Source: Rhynchonema sp. JSB1_4 (Eukaryota > Nematoda > Chromadorea > Monhysterida > Xyalidae). From it: DNA of 64,000 bases. Location: the NCBI GenBank assembly GCA_030248065.1, contig JASAMV010002062.1, forward strand, positions 1 to 64,000, written 5' to 3'. Shown here piece by piece: positions 38,601 through 49,857 of the stretch. A program made the position numbers and the translations under genes. Below the pieces are notes generated by a model. That model was not told where the DNA came from, did not search any database, and saw nothing but the letters and a program-made list of their open reading frames with translations. The first letter of the stretch is position 1, and every line of letters starts with the position of its first letter.

Positions 38601-41600
38601 ATTAACTTCCACAGAATATCGGCGAGCATATCTACACGGTGAACGATGTTGTGCACGAAATCCGGCACAAACCAACTCGTGAGCGACTGCAGTGTTTGCC
38701 CTACGAACTGCACATGAAAGCGCCGGCGCCACAAGCTTATGCCACAAGTTTGTTTTTCTCCTTTTATCATCAGCTTTTACCGCCTAACCTCTAGCGATTT
38801 CAGCGCGTGCTTTAATAATAGGGCCGACTCTGACTCGTTTGAGAAAATTCATAGGGTGTGCTCGTACTCTCATTTTAGATCCCATTTCAAACAAAATTGT
38901 GAAAATTTAGTGGCTTATTTTGAAACTTGCCTCAAAAATTGAAAAAATCGCTCTCTGGTTTGCTGTGTAGTTCCTGGCCCGGAGGGGGAACATGCGGTGC
39001 CCCACTTTTTCGGAGGGGGAACAGACGTTACCCAGACTCCATGGGAGGGGGAGAGGGAGACCCAATTTTGGGGAAAAGTCATTATTTGAGGTTGGAAATT
39101 TTACCTATTTTTGCCCATTTCAATGAAAAATTCTCAATGAAAAGGCTATTTTGGCAATTTTTGACGACATTGTCCTAAAAATCATCCATTTTGAGCCTTA
39201 AAATGCATATCTCATGCCCAAATTTGTCTATTTTAGGCAAAAATTTAAGGGAGAAAGCGTATCCGGAGGGACAGTGGCAGGCGTACCATGGAATGGAGGG
39301 GAAACAGGAGTACCCGACCCGAGAGACCCTTTGAATGAACCACACTGCTGGTTTTTTGAGGAATAAAACTGGAACAGGAGAATATTGAAGATTCAGAAAG
39401 AAACAAGGAGAACCCTGGGTGGAATTTTCGAAACGGTATAAAGGTCAGTTGGGCGTAAAGGTCGGTGTAAAGTTCCGTCGAAAGCTCGGTCGGCGTAGCT
39501 CTGTGTAAACGTGAAACATTGCCTGTTATTAACGTGGAATGCTTCAAGTTTAGGGCTCCACCAGATAGACCCGAAACCCGAAACATAATTTTTTTCTATG
39601 TCCATGTTTCGGGTTTTGAAAAAAAACCCGAAACCCGAAACACAAAGCATGATAATCGAAAATGTTTCGGTCTTGCCACTTGTAGCTGACGTGCCCAATT
39701 TATACGGTCAGTCGAAACATTTTCGATTATCATGCTTCGTGTTTCGGGTTTCGGGTTTTTTTTCAAAACCCGAAACATGGACATAGAAAAAATTTATATT
39801 TCGTGTTTCGGGTTTCGGGTCTATCTGGTGGAGCCCATACACCGAGGTCTATCACACTGAGCTGTCGACCGAGCTTTCCACCGACCTTTACACCCAACTG
39901 ACCTTTACACCGTTTCGAAAATATCACCCCATAGCTGAAGAAACCACAAATAATTGTGCTGTGTTTGACATTCACTCAATTTTTCGTTGAAAAAATTTCA
40001 CGGGCATGTTCTAATTCTAGGGCCTATTTCATTTGAACTCATTATTTGAAAAAATACAGGGCTCCACTAAAATTAGAGCTAAAATACAGGGATCCCCTAA
40101 GTTTAGAGCTAGTATGGTATGTTTTCAGTAAAATTCCAGGTGCAATTTGAATTTCTCCAAGACAATCTGTGAGCAATCTTGCCACTCGGAACAAATTGTA
40201 CATGTACGCGATCTTATGTTTGGTCCTGCAGAACTCACTGCTGTAACACCACTGTGCGTAAAATAGCAAAATAATCAACTGTGGAATCCAATGATGCAGT
40301 TTAGGGTTAGAGGTCTGGGGGTACCCGACACCCGACATCTGGAAGTACCCGACACCCGACATCTGAGAAAAAAAGCCGACACCCGACAGTTACAAAAAAA
40401 CCGACACCCGACATCTAGTTTTTGAAAAAAAACCGGACACCTGTTTTTGGACCAAAAACAGGCAAATTTTTGCTCATTTGCATCATTAGTGCAATTTTTT
40501 GGCTCAAGTTACTGAATTCAAGTATTTTCACACGAAATAAACACCAAAATGTCACATTCTGCGTCTTCGGAAACATTTGGTTCGAAGAAAATTTTCTCTC
40601 GAAATTCTTCTCTCAGCAAAACTGATGTTTTGAACCGTAAGTGTCGGGTGTCGGGTCCCAAAAAACACGACACCCGACATCTGGGGGTACCCGACACCTA
40701 CACTTTTTTGGCACCCGACACCCGACATCGCTCTAACCCTAATGCAGTTGATCCTGGTGGTTGATCCAGTGGTCAAAATTAGGGGTGTGAAATTTATGCT
40801 AAAATAGACCGTGAAATGGGTAATTTTTGCATATTCGAAAAAATATGGGAAATTTTTTACCGCTTTGGACCGTAAAACGGCCACTTTGGCACTAAAATTG
40901 ACACGTTTTGTTGTACGGTAGATATAGGCAAACTACGCCAACACAAGCCCGATTTCGCAGCTGGCAGAATAGTGAAACATTCATACGTGGCTGCTGATTT
41001 GAGAAATGTTACACGTTGAAGAATACAAAGTGGAGCATGATGATTTTCTCTTTCTATTCGTTTTGAATACACACCATCTTCGAAATCGGGCTCGTGTTGG
41101 TGTAGTTCGCCTTTACACGGTTGACACGGTACATATACGTACGTAGATAGCTGGGTTTGGGGTTGAGGCAGATTTTTTTGGCCGATGTGCGTAGACAGCT
41201 GACCCAGTTTGGGGGTGGGGTTATACTGGCAGGCGGAAAAAAAACCGGTTTTTTCCGGAAAAAAACCGAAAAAAAACCGTTTTTTTTCCGAGACCCGAAT
41301 ACTTTTCCATTTATTTTTCCGTGGGTATCTTTTCGGGTTTTGATCGGAGAAATATCGGTACTTTATTCCAATTTTTCCAAAAAATTGTAATGCAAAACTG
41401 ATGAGTTTTTCGATTTCAGTGAAAAATTGTCTCGAGCACAAAAATTACCCGGCCCAAAATGGGCCAAAAAGCGTGTAAACCAAGTGTTTTCGACTGACTT
41501 TAACACTCTTCAAGAGCAATCTCGTCACTTCGAACAAATTTTGCACTGAAATTGTTATATTTTTCGAAATTACGTTCTTAAGTACTGGAAAAGTATTTGG

Positions 41601-44600
41601 AAAAAAACGGTTTTTTTTCGGAAAGAAAAACCGTTTTTTTTCCACGAAAAATAAAAAACGGTTCTTTATGACAGTATAGGTGGGGTATTACCCCCAACAA
41701 CATCACTGATGAAATCTGGTTCATTCAATGCTAACTTTCAGTTGTCGACGTTGCGAAGAAAACGGGCGATTTCGTCGCGCTATCCAAAACAGACATGACC
41801 GTTCTGGCGTTGGTCTACGAGCTGAGCAAACAACATTGTCCCGATTTGGACATCTGCACCGAGCCAACCGTTCAAACGATAACCAGTCTGGGCAGTAAGG
41901 ACGCCTATTCGGGCATTAGCTACAAAGATGTTGCCGGATTCTATTTGTCGGAGAAAAAATGCACAAATGACGATCAGAAACTGAGTGAATGCGACAGTGA
42001 AACATCAAAAGAAGCTGGAATATCCGACGCTCACGTTGAACAACGAAAATCAGCCGCAGTGGAACCAAGCGACGAAATTGAGGGTTCTGAATCCGAATCT
42101 GAAAGTAGGTTTGGGGTTTTTATCTTCAAAAATTCAAATAACAGCGCCGATTATAGCAAACGTGGAGGACATCCCAATTTCTGGTATAAATTTTGATGCA
42201 CAAACACGAGACCAATTTTGACATCTCCCACAGAATTTGATGAAGATTCACAAATCCATATTTGCCAGGCGAAGCAGACGACGACGATGGGGATGGTTGG
42301 ATCACCAAGGACAACATTTCCGCTGCCATCAAAAAAATGAATGTGACTGGAGCGAATATGAATGAAGTTATTGATAAAGACAAGTAGGGTTAGAGGTCGG
42401 GGGGGTACCCGACACCCGACAGCCGACACCCGACATCTGGAAGTACCCGACACCCGACACCCGACATCTCAGAAAAAAAGCCGACACCCGACACCCGACA
42501 GTTGCAAAAAAACCCGACACCCGACATCTAGTTTTTGAAAAAAACCCGACACCTGTTTTTGGACCAAAAACAGGCAAATTTTTGCTCATTTGCATCATGA
42601 GTGCAATTTTTTGGCTCAAGCTACTGACTTCAAGTATTTTCACACGAAATAAACACCAAAATGTCACATTTTGTGTCTTCGGAAAAATTTGGTTCGAAGA
42701 AAATTTTCTCTCAAAATTCTTCTCTCAGAAATACTGATGTTTTGAACCGCAAGTGTCGGGTGTCGGCTGTCGGGTGTCGGGTCCGAAAAAACCCGACACC
42801 CGACATCTGGGGGTACCCGACACCCGACACCCGACACCTACACTTTTTTGGCACCCGACACCCGACACCCGACAGCCGACACCCGACATCTCTCTAACCC
42901 TAAAGACAAGCCAATCGACGTGGCTTGCATCACTATGGATTTCGCTATGCAGGTCGGGTGGCTTGTTTTGACCTATGTTTCTGAGAACACTTCATTGTTA
43001 CTGTGCTGTATCACATCCTGATTCTTCACTGATGATGACATCAGACTTGTTGGTGGTATACTGTCATAAAGAACCGTTTTTTTCGTGGAAAACAGTTTTT
43101 TTCCCAAAAAAAACGTTTTTTTCCAATTCCTTTTCCAGTGCTTAAGAACGTAATTTCGAAAAATATCACAATTTCAGTGCAAAATTTGTTTGAAGTGACG
43201 AGAGTGCTCTTGAAGAGTGTTGAAGTCAGTCGAAAACACTTGGTTTACACGCTTTTTGGCCCATTTTGGGCCGGTTAAGTTTTGTGCTCGAGCCAATTTT
43301 TCACTGAAATCGAAATACTCATCAGTTTTGCATTACAATTTTTTGGAAAAATTGGAATAAAGTACCGATATTTTTCCGATCAAAAACCGAAAAGTACCCA
43401 CAGAAAAATAAATGGAAAAGTATTCGTGTCTCGGAAAAAACGGTTTTTTGGGTTTTTTTTTGCCTGCCAGTATAGTTGGTGGCATTGACTTCGTCGCATC
43501 TCGCGTGCAATTTTCACTGTAACCAAGGTCAGGTCCGATCCGACCCGCATTCGATCTCGATCACCAAGTTTGGTTTGTGAGAAAATGATTTCATTAATTT
43601 CTTCCTTCAGAATGTACTCTTGCACATGGGTCTGAATCTGGTGTCGGTTGACGGCTTTCGCATTCGTCAAATTAAGACCTACATTCAACGGTGTCGTGCG
43701 TGTTTCAAGTGAGTGTTTTTCGTCACTGACGAATATTTCTGGATCTGAAATTTATTTTTAGAGGCATATTTATAAATTCCAGAACAACATCAATAATGAC
43801 AAAAAAATTCTGTCCATCGTGCGGTCACCAGTCGTTAGATCGTGTGGCCGTGACCGTAAACGAGGATGGCACGATGAATCTTCATCTGTCGCGACGTAGA
43901 TTGATGAACACCAGGGGAATGCGGGTCGGTTGCTGTCATTTGCCTTGATTTGTGTTTTGCACCTCGTTGCAAGCGTCCGAACGCTGTTACTGTGCTTTGG
44001 TCGCCGTTTTCTATTGTCGCTTTTGCGTTGGATGTTTTCGGCATTGAAACTATCGGTTTTGCAGATTACCCAAATGGCGTGTGGGAAACATTTTGACGAT
44101 ATCAAACGTTTTTTCTTGTCATACTTGATTATTGCGGTCCGTTCCGGTCTCGCTTTGGTCACATGACTTTTTTTGTATTGAGGATATTTGAGATTTCCGC
44201 CTTTTTGACCAGCGATAAAGATGTTGCCAGAATGAATAACTTACGCTTGTCGCAACGATTGGCATTGGTAAATCTCAACAGTCTTTGATATAACAAGTCG
44301 TGTAACCAGGTCACGACTGCAACGGACCGATCTCCAAGTCCAATATCGCCCTCTCTTCATTCCAGCACTCGATGCCAGCGCCTGAAGGCGGCAAGCACGC
44401 ACGTGACCCACTGTTGTTCGAGGATCAACGTCTGCCGCAGAATCGGCTGAGCAAAAAAGCGCGTGCCAAACTCGACCCGATGGACGACGACTATTTCGCT
44501 CGTGAATCGCCGTTTTTGATGCACGATGTCAACAGCAGGTCGGCGGGACCTTTGTGTTGTTTTTTTATCAGTTTAAGATAATTTCGAATATTGCTCGTTT

Positions 44601-44740
44601 TTTTTGACATTTTGCAATGTCTTCATTATTCACGTCCTTGCAGATCTGCGCGTTTGGGCGTTCGTTCGCTGAATAAACAAGCGCCGCGCAATAAAAATAC
44701 TTTTAAAACAACCAAGAAGCGAGGTGGAAAACGATCATAG
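35695..44740 (+). CDS. NOB1: NOB1, 18S rRNA 3'-end endonuclease; coding exon interrupted by a MITE
   Basis: Exons: 35695-35757, 38615-38747, 41742-42104, 42269-42384, 42911-42952, 43611-43708, 43783-43924, 44366-44538, 44644-44740. The spliced frame is 408 residues, close to other NOB1 proteins. The N-terminal PIN domain shows LIVDAGAFI with the first catalytic Asp, then EIRHKPTRERL and KKTGDFVALSKTDMTVLAL. An acidic linker and a DDGDGWIT segment follow. The zinc ribbon starts RCRACFK and continues FCPSCG, giving four cysteines. The tail is basic. NOB1 cuts pre-40S rRNA at the 3' end of 18S in the cytoplasm and is essential in studied eukaryotes. A 518-bp hAT-type MITE splits the exon after ...VIDKDK; the first element codon is TAG. 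Introns 1 and 2 are long because of other MITEs. Confidence 0.93.
36773..37160. mobile_element. MITE with CAGTGGTGTAGCTACCC end
   Basis: The left end and the interior match the element at 59360-59769, including GGGGCGGCAACCTACCTACTGTACC units and a TTTCGCGCGCAGCGCGCG palindrome. The right end is diffuse here and runs into a TAGTTCCTGG-family fragment. It lies in NOB1 intron 1. Confidence 0.6.
38963..39347. mobile_element. hAT-type MITE, CAGTGTAGTTCCTGG family, diverged copy
   Basis: The ends read CTGTGTAGTTCCTGG and GAACCACACTG. The flanks CTGGTTTG and CTGGTTTT agree at seven of eight positions, consistent with an old 8-bp target duplication. The interior matches the family but is more diverged than 34664-35043. 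It lies in NOB1 intron 2. Confidence 0.75.
39418..39930. mobile_element. Palindromic MITE (GGGTGGAATTTTCGAAACGG ends) with a nested TA element
   Basis: The outer element is the same as 49633-49857: inverted ends around TTTTCGAAACGG and mirrored GGTCAGTTGGG and CTCGGTGTAAA text. At 39553-39837 a second element with inverted ends (GGGCTCCACCAGATAGACCC) and CCCGAAACCCGAAAC repeats is inserted. The uninterrupted outer copy at 49.6 kb reads straight through this point, and TA lies on both sides of the inner element. It is in NOB1 intron 2. Confidence 0.8.
40302..40741. mobile_element. hAT-type MITE, TAGGGTTAGAG family, copy 1
   Basis: Inverted ends TAGGGTTAGAG and a matching GCTCTAACCCTA are flanked by the exact 8-bp duplication ATGCAGTT (40294-40301 and 40742-40749). 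Toward each end are runs of ACCCGACACCCGAC or the complement. The middle is a conserved unique block containing GGACCAAAAACAGGC and GCAATTTTTTGGCTC. It lies in NOB1 intron 2. Confidence 0.92.
40926..41112. mobile_element. Small palindromic MITE, AGGCAAACTACGCCAACACG family, complete copy
   Basis: The ends AGGCAAACTACGCCAACAC and its near-complement enclose an interior that matches 14046-14234 almost base for base. It lies in NOB1 intron 2. Confidence 0.75.
41222..41678. mobile_element. hAT-type MITE, TATACTGGCAG family, copy 1
   Basis: The ends TATACTGGCAGGC and ATGACAGTATA are flanked by the exact duplication GGTGGGGT (41214-41221 and 41679-41686). The interior is a series of AAAACCGGTTTT-like palindromes and a unique middle. 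A reversed copy is at 43057-43474. It lies near the 3' end of NOB1 intron 2. Confidence 0.9.
42385..42902. mobile_element. hAT-type MITE, TAGGGTTAGAG family, inside a NOB1 coding exon
   Basis: Perfect 11-bp inverted ends (TAGGGTTAGAG and CTCTAACCCTA) are flanked by AAGACAAG at 42377-42384 and 42903-42910. The body matches copies at 40302 and 57903. Reading frame on the left ends ...GAT AAA GAC AAG and resumes on the right at CCA ATC GAC with no loss, so the empty site would be a normal coding sequence. Confidence 0.95.
43057..43474. mobile_element. hAT-type MITE, TATACTGGCAG family, copy 2 (reversed)
   Basis: The ends TATACTGTCATAAAG and GCCTGCCAGTATA are flanked by the exact duplication GTTGGTGG (43049-43056 and 43475-43482). 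It is the reverse orientation of 41222-41678 and lies in the NOB1 intron at 42953-43610. Confidence 0.9.
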
Positions 44741-46071
44741 AGATTTCGACGGCGGTCCCACGATAGATTTTATGGCTACCATTTTTCTTTGAACGGAACA
44801 GGCATCTATACCTGTTAGTGTCTCAGTTTGTTGTTGATTTACATATATGTATACTGTTTTGTTGATGTGTTGCAGAAATTTTGTCAAACCACAATATCAT
44901 GTTGGGATACGTGGCCGATAAATATATTCCACTGAACCGTATCGTGTTTTATGTGAGCGGTACATGGTGCTGTTGTGTGTTGCGTTGCCTCTGCCTTTAT
45001 TCTGTGCATGGAAACTGTCGGAGTGACTCTGGTTCGATTCAAGTTCTAATACAGTGAGGTTGAGAACCTGAACTCGAACAACATGTGCGTCATTTGCTTG
45101 GATTGTCATTGACTTTCTCATGGCGGTGGTTGGCACAAAGAGGGGGTAACAAAGACATCCATGCCTCGTTAAGAGTGATGGAGGGGATTGGAGAACCAGG
45201 TCGGAACAGGAAAGACGCCTGACAGTTCGGCTTCTGCGAGTAACTGTGGAACGCCAGTTCACATTGAGAACCGAAACCAATCACAAACCGAAAACCAATC
45301 CACAATTGAGAACCGAAACCAATCAAACAGCCACGTGTGAAAGGAAAATTTGCTTTCAGAATAAAAATTTCCGATAGTCTCACTGATCCCAACATTTGTG
45401 CAAGCAAGCCATGTATTTCAAACACTATCTTCGGTTATGCCTGGCTCGCAAGCAAATGGAAAGAGAGCACATGAGTGCACCATGGTTTTCTGGGTTTTGT
45501 TTGCTCCTTCAACATTGTGCAACAGCTGTGTATGAGAGAAGTAATAGCTCGTATGCTGCAAGCCGGCTTTCGTTCAATGAAAATCTATTATACGTCTTTA
45601 TACAGTATGAAAGTGAAATGTCTGTCTTATTCTTTTTGCAACTGCATTACAATATCTCCAGCCCATACATCCCCAGGTTACTTTCATGAATCATGACCAT
45701 GGTGTTTAGCTGTCGATCGGCCATTTCAGTACGATAAATACCCGGTCTGTGCGTCAACCATATAGTGACGCATGATTTCGCTTTTGATAGGAAATTCCGT
45801 CTATGTATTCTAACTCAATATTTATTTACTGCACGAATTTCTAAATCTGCTGTTTCCCTGCTCATATTTCTCTTTTTGAGTCTTTTGTATACCCAGGCGC
45901 TTGCACATATTCTTTGGTGTCGTGACACATTGTTGCGTTATTGCATGTCCAGGGTGAAAACCAATACAATCCAATCGAAGTTTGATGACAACACTTTTTT
46001 TCACTTCACACCGCACCAAATCAACCAATTTCAACCACAACCAGGTTTCCGCAACTTAACACTCAACAGCC
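44741..46071. other. Intergenic region between NOB1 and the leucine-rich gene
   Basis: No coding exon or transposon was recognised. Open frames at 45.1-45.7 kb on both strands lack splice support. Short repeats of GAGAACCGAAACCAATCA occur at about 45265-45330. Confidence 0.4.
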
Positions 46072-49000
46072 ATGTCTACTAATCTGATGTCTGTGACCGA
46101 AATACTTCGCCGTACCAGCTGGGTACAACGTATCGAAGTGTCTCATAATTCAAGCCCCTCCGGTCATTGTTTGGTCGATCTTGACTTTTTGAAGTCATCC
46201 CTTGTGTTGTACAGACCGAAACGGGGACGAAAAAGCAGACGCCATTTGAAGACCATCGTACGTCCGGTACTCAGGAAGTGTGATCATGTGAGGGATTTGA
46301 TTTCGGAACATTTATGGTTGGAATTTGGCCTGCCTTTACATTCCCTAGTTCATGTTTCACACAATGTCGACACTTTCGGTCAAGGTGAACGAAATCGATT
46401 TCGGCCTTGTGCGTGAGTCAGGCAAACATTACGTATTCGACATGTTGCTCGATTCAATGCTCGCAGTGCAACCAACGTTGTTGCCGAAGTTGCGATCGCC
46501 CGACGCAAAAATCTCGTTCGAATATGATTATCGTGGTGAGAGTGATCTAAAAATCGTTGTAAGTAACCGAGCGCCCCCACCGATTCCGACGGGTGTCTGT
46601 TGCTTTCTCGGTACTTGAGATTGGGAATCGAATTTGAGCATGTCACGTGACTTTTTGAGAAAGGTTCCTCGTGATATATGGCGTGATATACCAGTTGTGC
46701 AGTATACTTGATGCCACGAATTTTGACCACCGAAAAGATGGCCATGTATTGATGTGTAACACATATTTTAACCAACCTGGTCGAAATTAGTGGCGTCAGA
46801 AAAATAGGCAGTATCCAATCCGATCCAATCGCTGAATTTGATACTCGTGATTTCGTGTTTTTTTAACCGAGTGCATTTATACAATTGCAGCTTGTGGTAT
46901 CGTCCGGTTGCACAGTGTGATGTGCCACTTGGTTCCAACTGGCATGTCTACGTTGGGTATCATGCAAAGCGTGCGGACGAAGGATCCAAAATCTGAACAC
47001 CTTCTTGCTGCTCTCAACGTTGAAATCGGGCTGGGTTGGCGTGATAAAGTGACCAAAATTGCAGTTGTCACGAAGGTATTATACATATACGCTGTGCTCT
47101 CATTGACTGACAAAGTCAAGTGCACACATTGTACATACTACCCGGTGTATGTGGTCCATGGATCCAAACGTTGCCTTCTGATAGGCGCAAACCGATGGAG
47201 CGAATGCGTACATCCCGTGGAATGCCAACGAGGACTCCAGTGTACTTGAAATGAACATTCCGTGGGGGTTCGAGCCCAAATACGAGGAATCCCTGACCTG
47301 CTGGTTTGATGACTGGTTGCGACCTGTGCTTCCGCTGTTCAATTGCGTCACGCATCTGGATCTGTCGGGGGTGCATGTGCGTAGCAAGGATAAAGTTGAC
47401 TTGATACTTGGAGCAGACGTGGCTAATCAATTGCGGGCAATGTCGTTGTCACTCAACGCTGGTTCGTTTGTTTGGTACAAGTTTTGACCTTGAAATTCGT
47501 TTCGAATGTTTAGGTATGTACGCCTGGTACATTCATCACTGAGAATGTGTGTTGTTTATGCACCCTTAAGACAACCATAACGATTTGAACACTCCCTTTC
47601 AGCAACGCCGGGAAATGCCAGTCGTGCTGCGGGCCGAAAGAAACAGCGACTGAAGGTAGGACAATCAAAGTGTACAGAGATGCTGTTTTAAATCGTTTTG
47701 CACAACAAATACTTCATCGCAATATTGAAGGAACGACGGAACGACATGAAGTGCGCCTACCAAGCCATGCGCTTGGCACGTGATCTGTGTGATTTTTTAC
47801 CGAGGCCAATCAAATCGCTCACAATCGACACCTCCATTATTCATGATTATAATCAAAAGGGCATATTTGATCATGTCATCCGTCATGTGGCACCCGGCGG
47901 AGAACTGAATCTTGTTGGGGACAATTCGCCGCCAGGGAGGAAATTACAGGACTGTTTGGATGTCTTCCCTTTCGTAGACGTGAGTGCAGATTCGATATTG
48001 TCAAAGCTTCTGAATGAACATTTTTCATCAACTTTGATTCATCGCGTCAACATGTATAATGAAACTGGTTCCCACTAATCTGTCTCAGAGTTGGCACGAC
48101 AATTCCTACGACGACGATTATGTTGCACAGTTGGTGAAGAGTTTGAGCATCGCCCACTTTCGCACAAATTTCGTTGCTGGTTCGCGATCAAATGCACTCG
48201 GCTTCTACGAATTCGTGAGACGACTCGTTCGGTTTTGCCCTGAATTGACACAGGTTCGGTTTTCTTGAACAGAATGACTTTTCAGTCTGTCATTTGGAGG
48301 GTGAATCAAATCATTCCACATTCCAACATCATTTGTTTGGTGTTTTAAATTCAAAATAACTGAAGTTAGACAATGGGCCAAACGTCAAAAGTACGCTCTC
48401 GAACTCACACATTTCATTTCAGATCAGACTGCATGGCTGGCCACCTGGTATCGTGCACATGCCTTTGCCAATATTCGCAGTGGTTTTTTAAAAAAAAAAA
48501 TTTTTTTTTTTTATTAAAAAAAAAATTTTTTTTTAAAAAAAAAAATTCGTTCCAAAAGTTAAAAAAAAAATTTTTTTTTTTATTATTTCAAAATTCGAAA
48601 ATTTCTCTATTTTTTTGCTCTAAAAGTGCTATTTTTTGCATAAAAATTGCTACTGTTAACATCACCCGACCCTACCATGGGTGTATTGGGTGCCATAATC
48701 GTTGTTTTGTGGCATCTAGACATAGTGCACACACTCACATGGCCTCTCATATGATTACACATGTACATGTGACTGGGTGGGCATGCATTTATCCATGCAA
48801 CAGACCCGAAAGCAGTGATTCGGTGTGATATTCACTCTATATTTACACTGTTTGTCACATATTTGCATTGGTCGTGTACCAAGAGGCAATAGTTTCACCC
48901 AAATTTACCGTCTTGAGTGTCACAAAGCCACACCAAGGCACCCACACCACGTGGAGGAAGTGTACGGGTGTGTACCTGACTACTGTTGGTACTCATTGAC

Positions 49001-49626
49001 CATTGTTTAGTATTGTTTTCGTGTCGTGAGTGCTTTAAATGCACTTACCACACGTTATGGAAGAAAAATGCCACTATTTTTTGCTTTAGCGCTCATTTTT
49101 TTTCGTTTCTGGCAGTTTTTGGCTGGAATAAAAAAATTTTTTTTTAAATTAAAAAAAAAATTTTTTTTTTTAAAAAAAAATGGGGTTTGAATAAAAAAAT
49201 TTTTTTATTAACCACTGAATATTCGCACGCATCATTCGTTTGTTGTGCTGTCGGTCTCGTTGTGATCAAAAAGATGCAATTGAGCTTCAATTGATCGGTC
49301 TGCAACCATCCACAACCATTGCTCAACCCTGGTGTTATTACAATCGAGGCAAAACACACAGGGTGACCAAAAAGTCCATTGTGAATTGTTTGCGCAACGA
49401 ATTCGGCCAGTCACTGTTTGATGGCAGTCTCAAGGTCTACCACACTGAAGACGACACAACGCGATTTGAGTGCATGATCGGTTGGACCAAGTTCACATTA
49501 ATTCTGGTCACGGCAGATGATCAAACAGCGCCGGGGACGTTTGGGGAGAAATGGATCCCGATCGATGCCAAGGTGGTGCACAGTAACAGCACTGGTTCGA
49601 CTGCGATTCAGATTAGGAGATGTTGA
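46072..49626 (+). CDS. Unrecognised leucine-rich protein; last coding exon interrupted by a MITE
   Basis: Eight exons keep phase throughout: 46072-46287, 46349-46535, 46891-47075, 47185-47461, 47603-47655, 47731-47979, 48089-48253, and 48423-48477 joined to 49226-49626. The conceptual product is 595 residues. Motifs such as VTHLDLSGVHV, IKSLTIDTS and CPELTQ-IRLHGWPPG recur in the pattern of irregular leucine-rich repeats, as in proteins that follow F-boxes, but I see no F-box and no signal peptide. Introns are small (61 to 355 bases). The final exon is split by a 740-bp hAT-type element after ...PLPIF; removal of the element and one 8-bp target copy restores the frame exactly. The second and third introns rest on GTGAGA and TTGCAG and the other joins on similar signals, so minor border errors are possible. 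Function unknown. Confidence 0.7.
48478..49217. mobile_element. hAT-type MITE with A/T palindromes, inside a coding exon
   Basis: The ends CAGTGGTTTTTTA and TTAACCACTG are flanked by the exact duplication AATATTCG (48470-48477 and 49218-49225). Next to each end lie runs of AAAAAATTTTTTTT that can fold back. The middle is unique and has no long frame. It inserts within the Phe-Ala codons of the leucine-rich gene; CAGTG-type ends and an 8-bp duplication indicate hAT. Confidence 0.93.
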
Positions 49627-49632
49627 GTCTTG

Positions 49633-49857
49633 GGGTGGAATTTTCGAAACGGTGTAGGGTCAGTTGGGTGTAAAGGTCGGTGTAAAGTTCGGTCGAAAGC
49701 TCGGTCGGCGTAGCTCGGTGTAAACGTGAAACATTGCCTGTTATTAACGTGGAATGTTTCAAGTTTACACCGAGGTCGATCACACTGAGCTGTCGACCGA
49801 GCTTTCCACCGACCTTTTCACCCAACTGACCTTTACACCGTTTCGAAAATATCACCC
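49633..49857. mobile_element. Palindromic MITE in the 3' flank of the leucine-rich gene
   Basis: The ends GGGTGGAATTTTCGAAACGG and CCGTTTCGAAAATATCACCC mirror each other, and much of the interior does too (GTCGGTGTAAAGTTCGGTCG against its complement). It begins seven bases after the stop codon at 49626, so it would form part of the 3' UTR. The same element, interrupted, is at 39418-39930; a fragment is near 32580-32640. Confidence 0.8.

Noticed and set aside
42388..42900. Open frames of repeated Val-Ser-Gly or Pro-Asp-Thr through the MITE
   Set aside because: They come from the CCCGACA repeat in the element, not from a protein gene.
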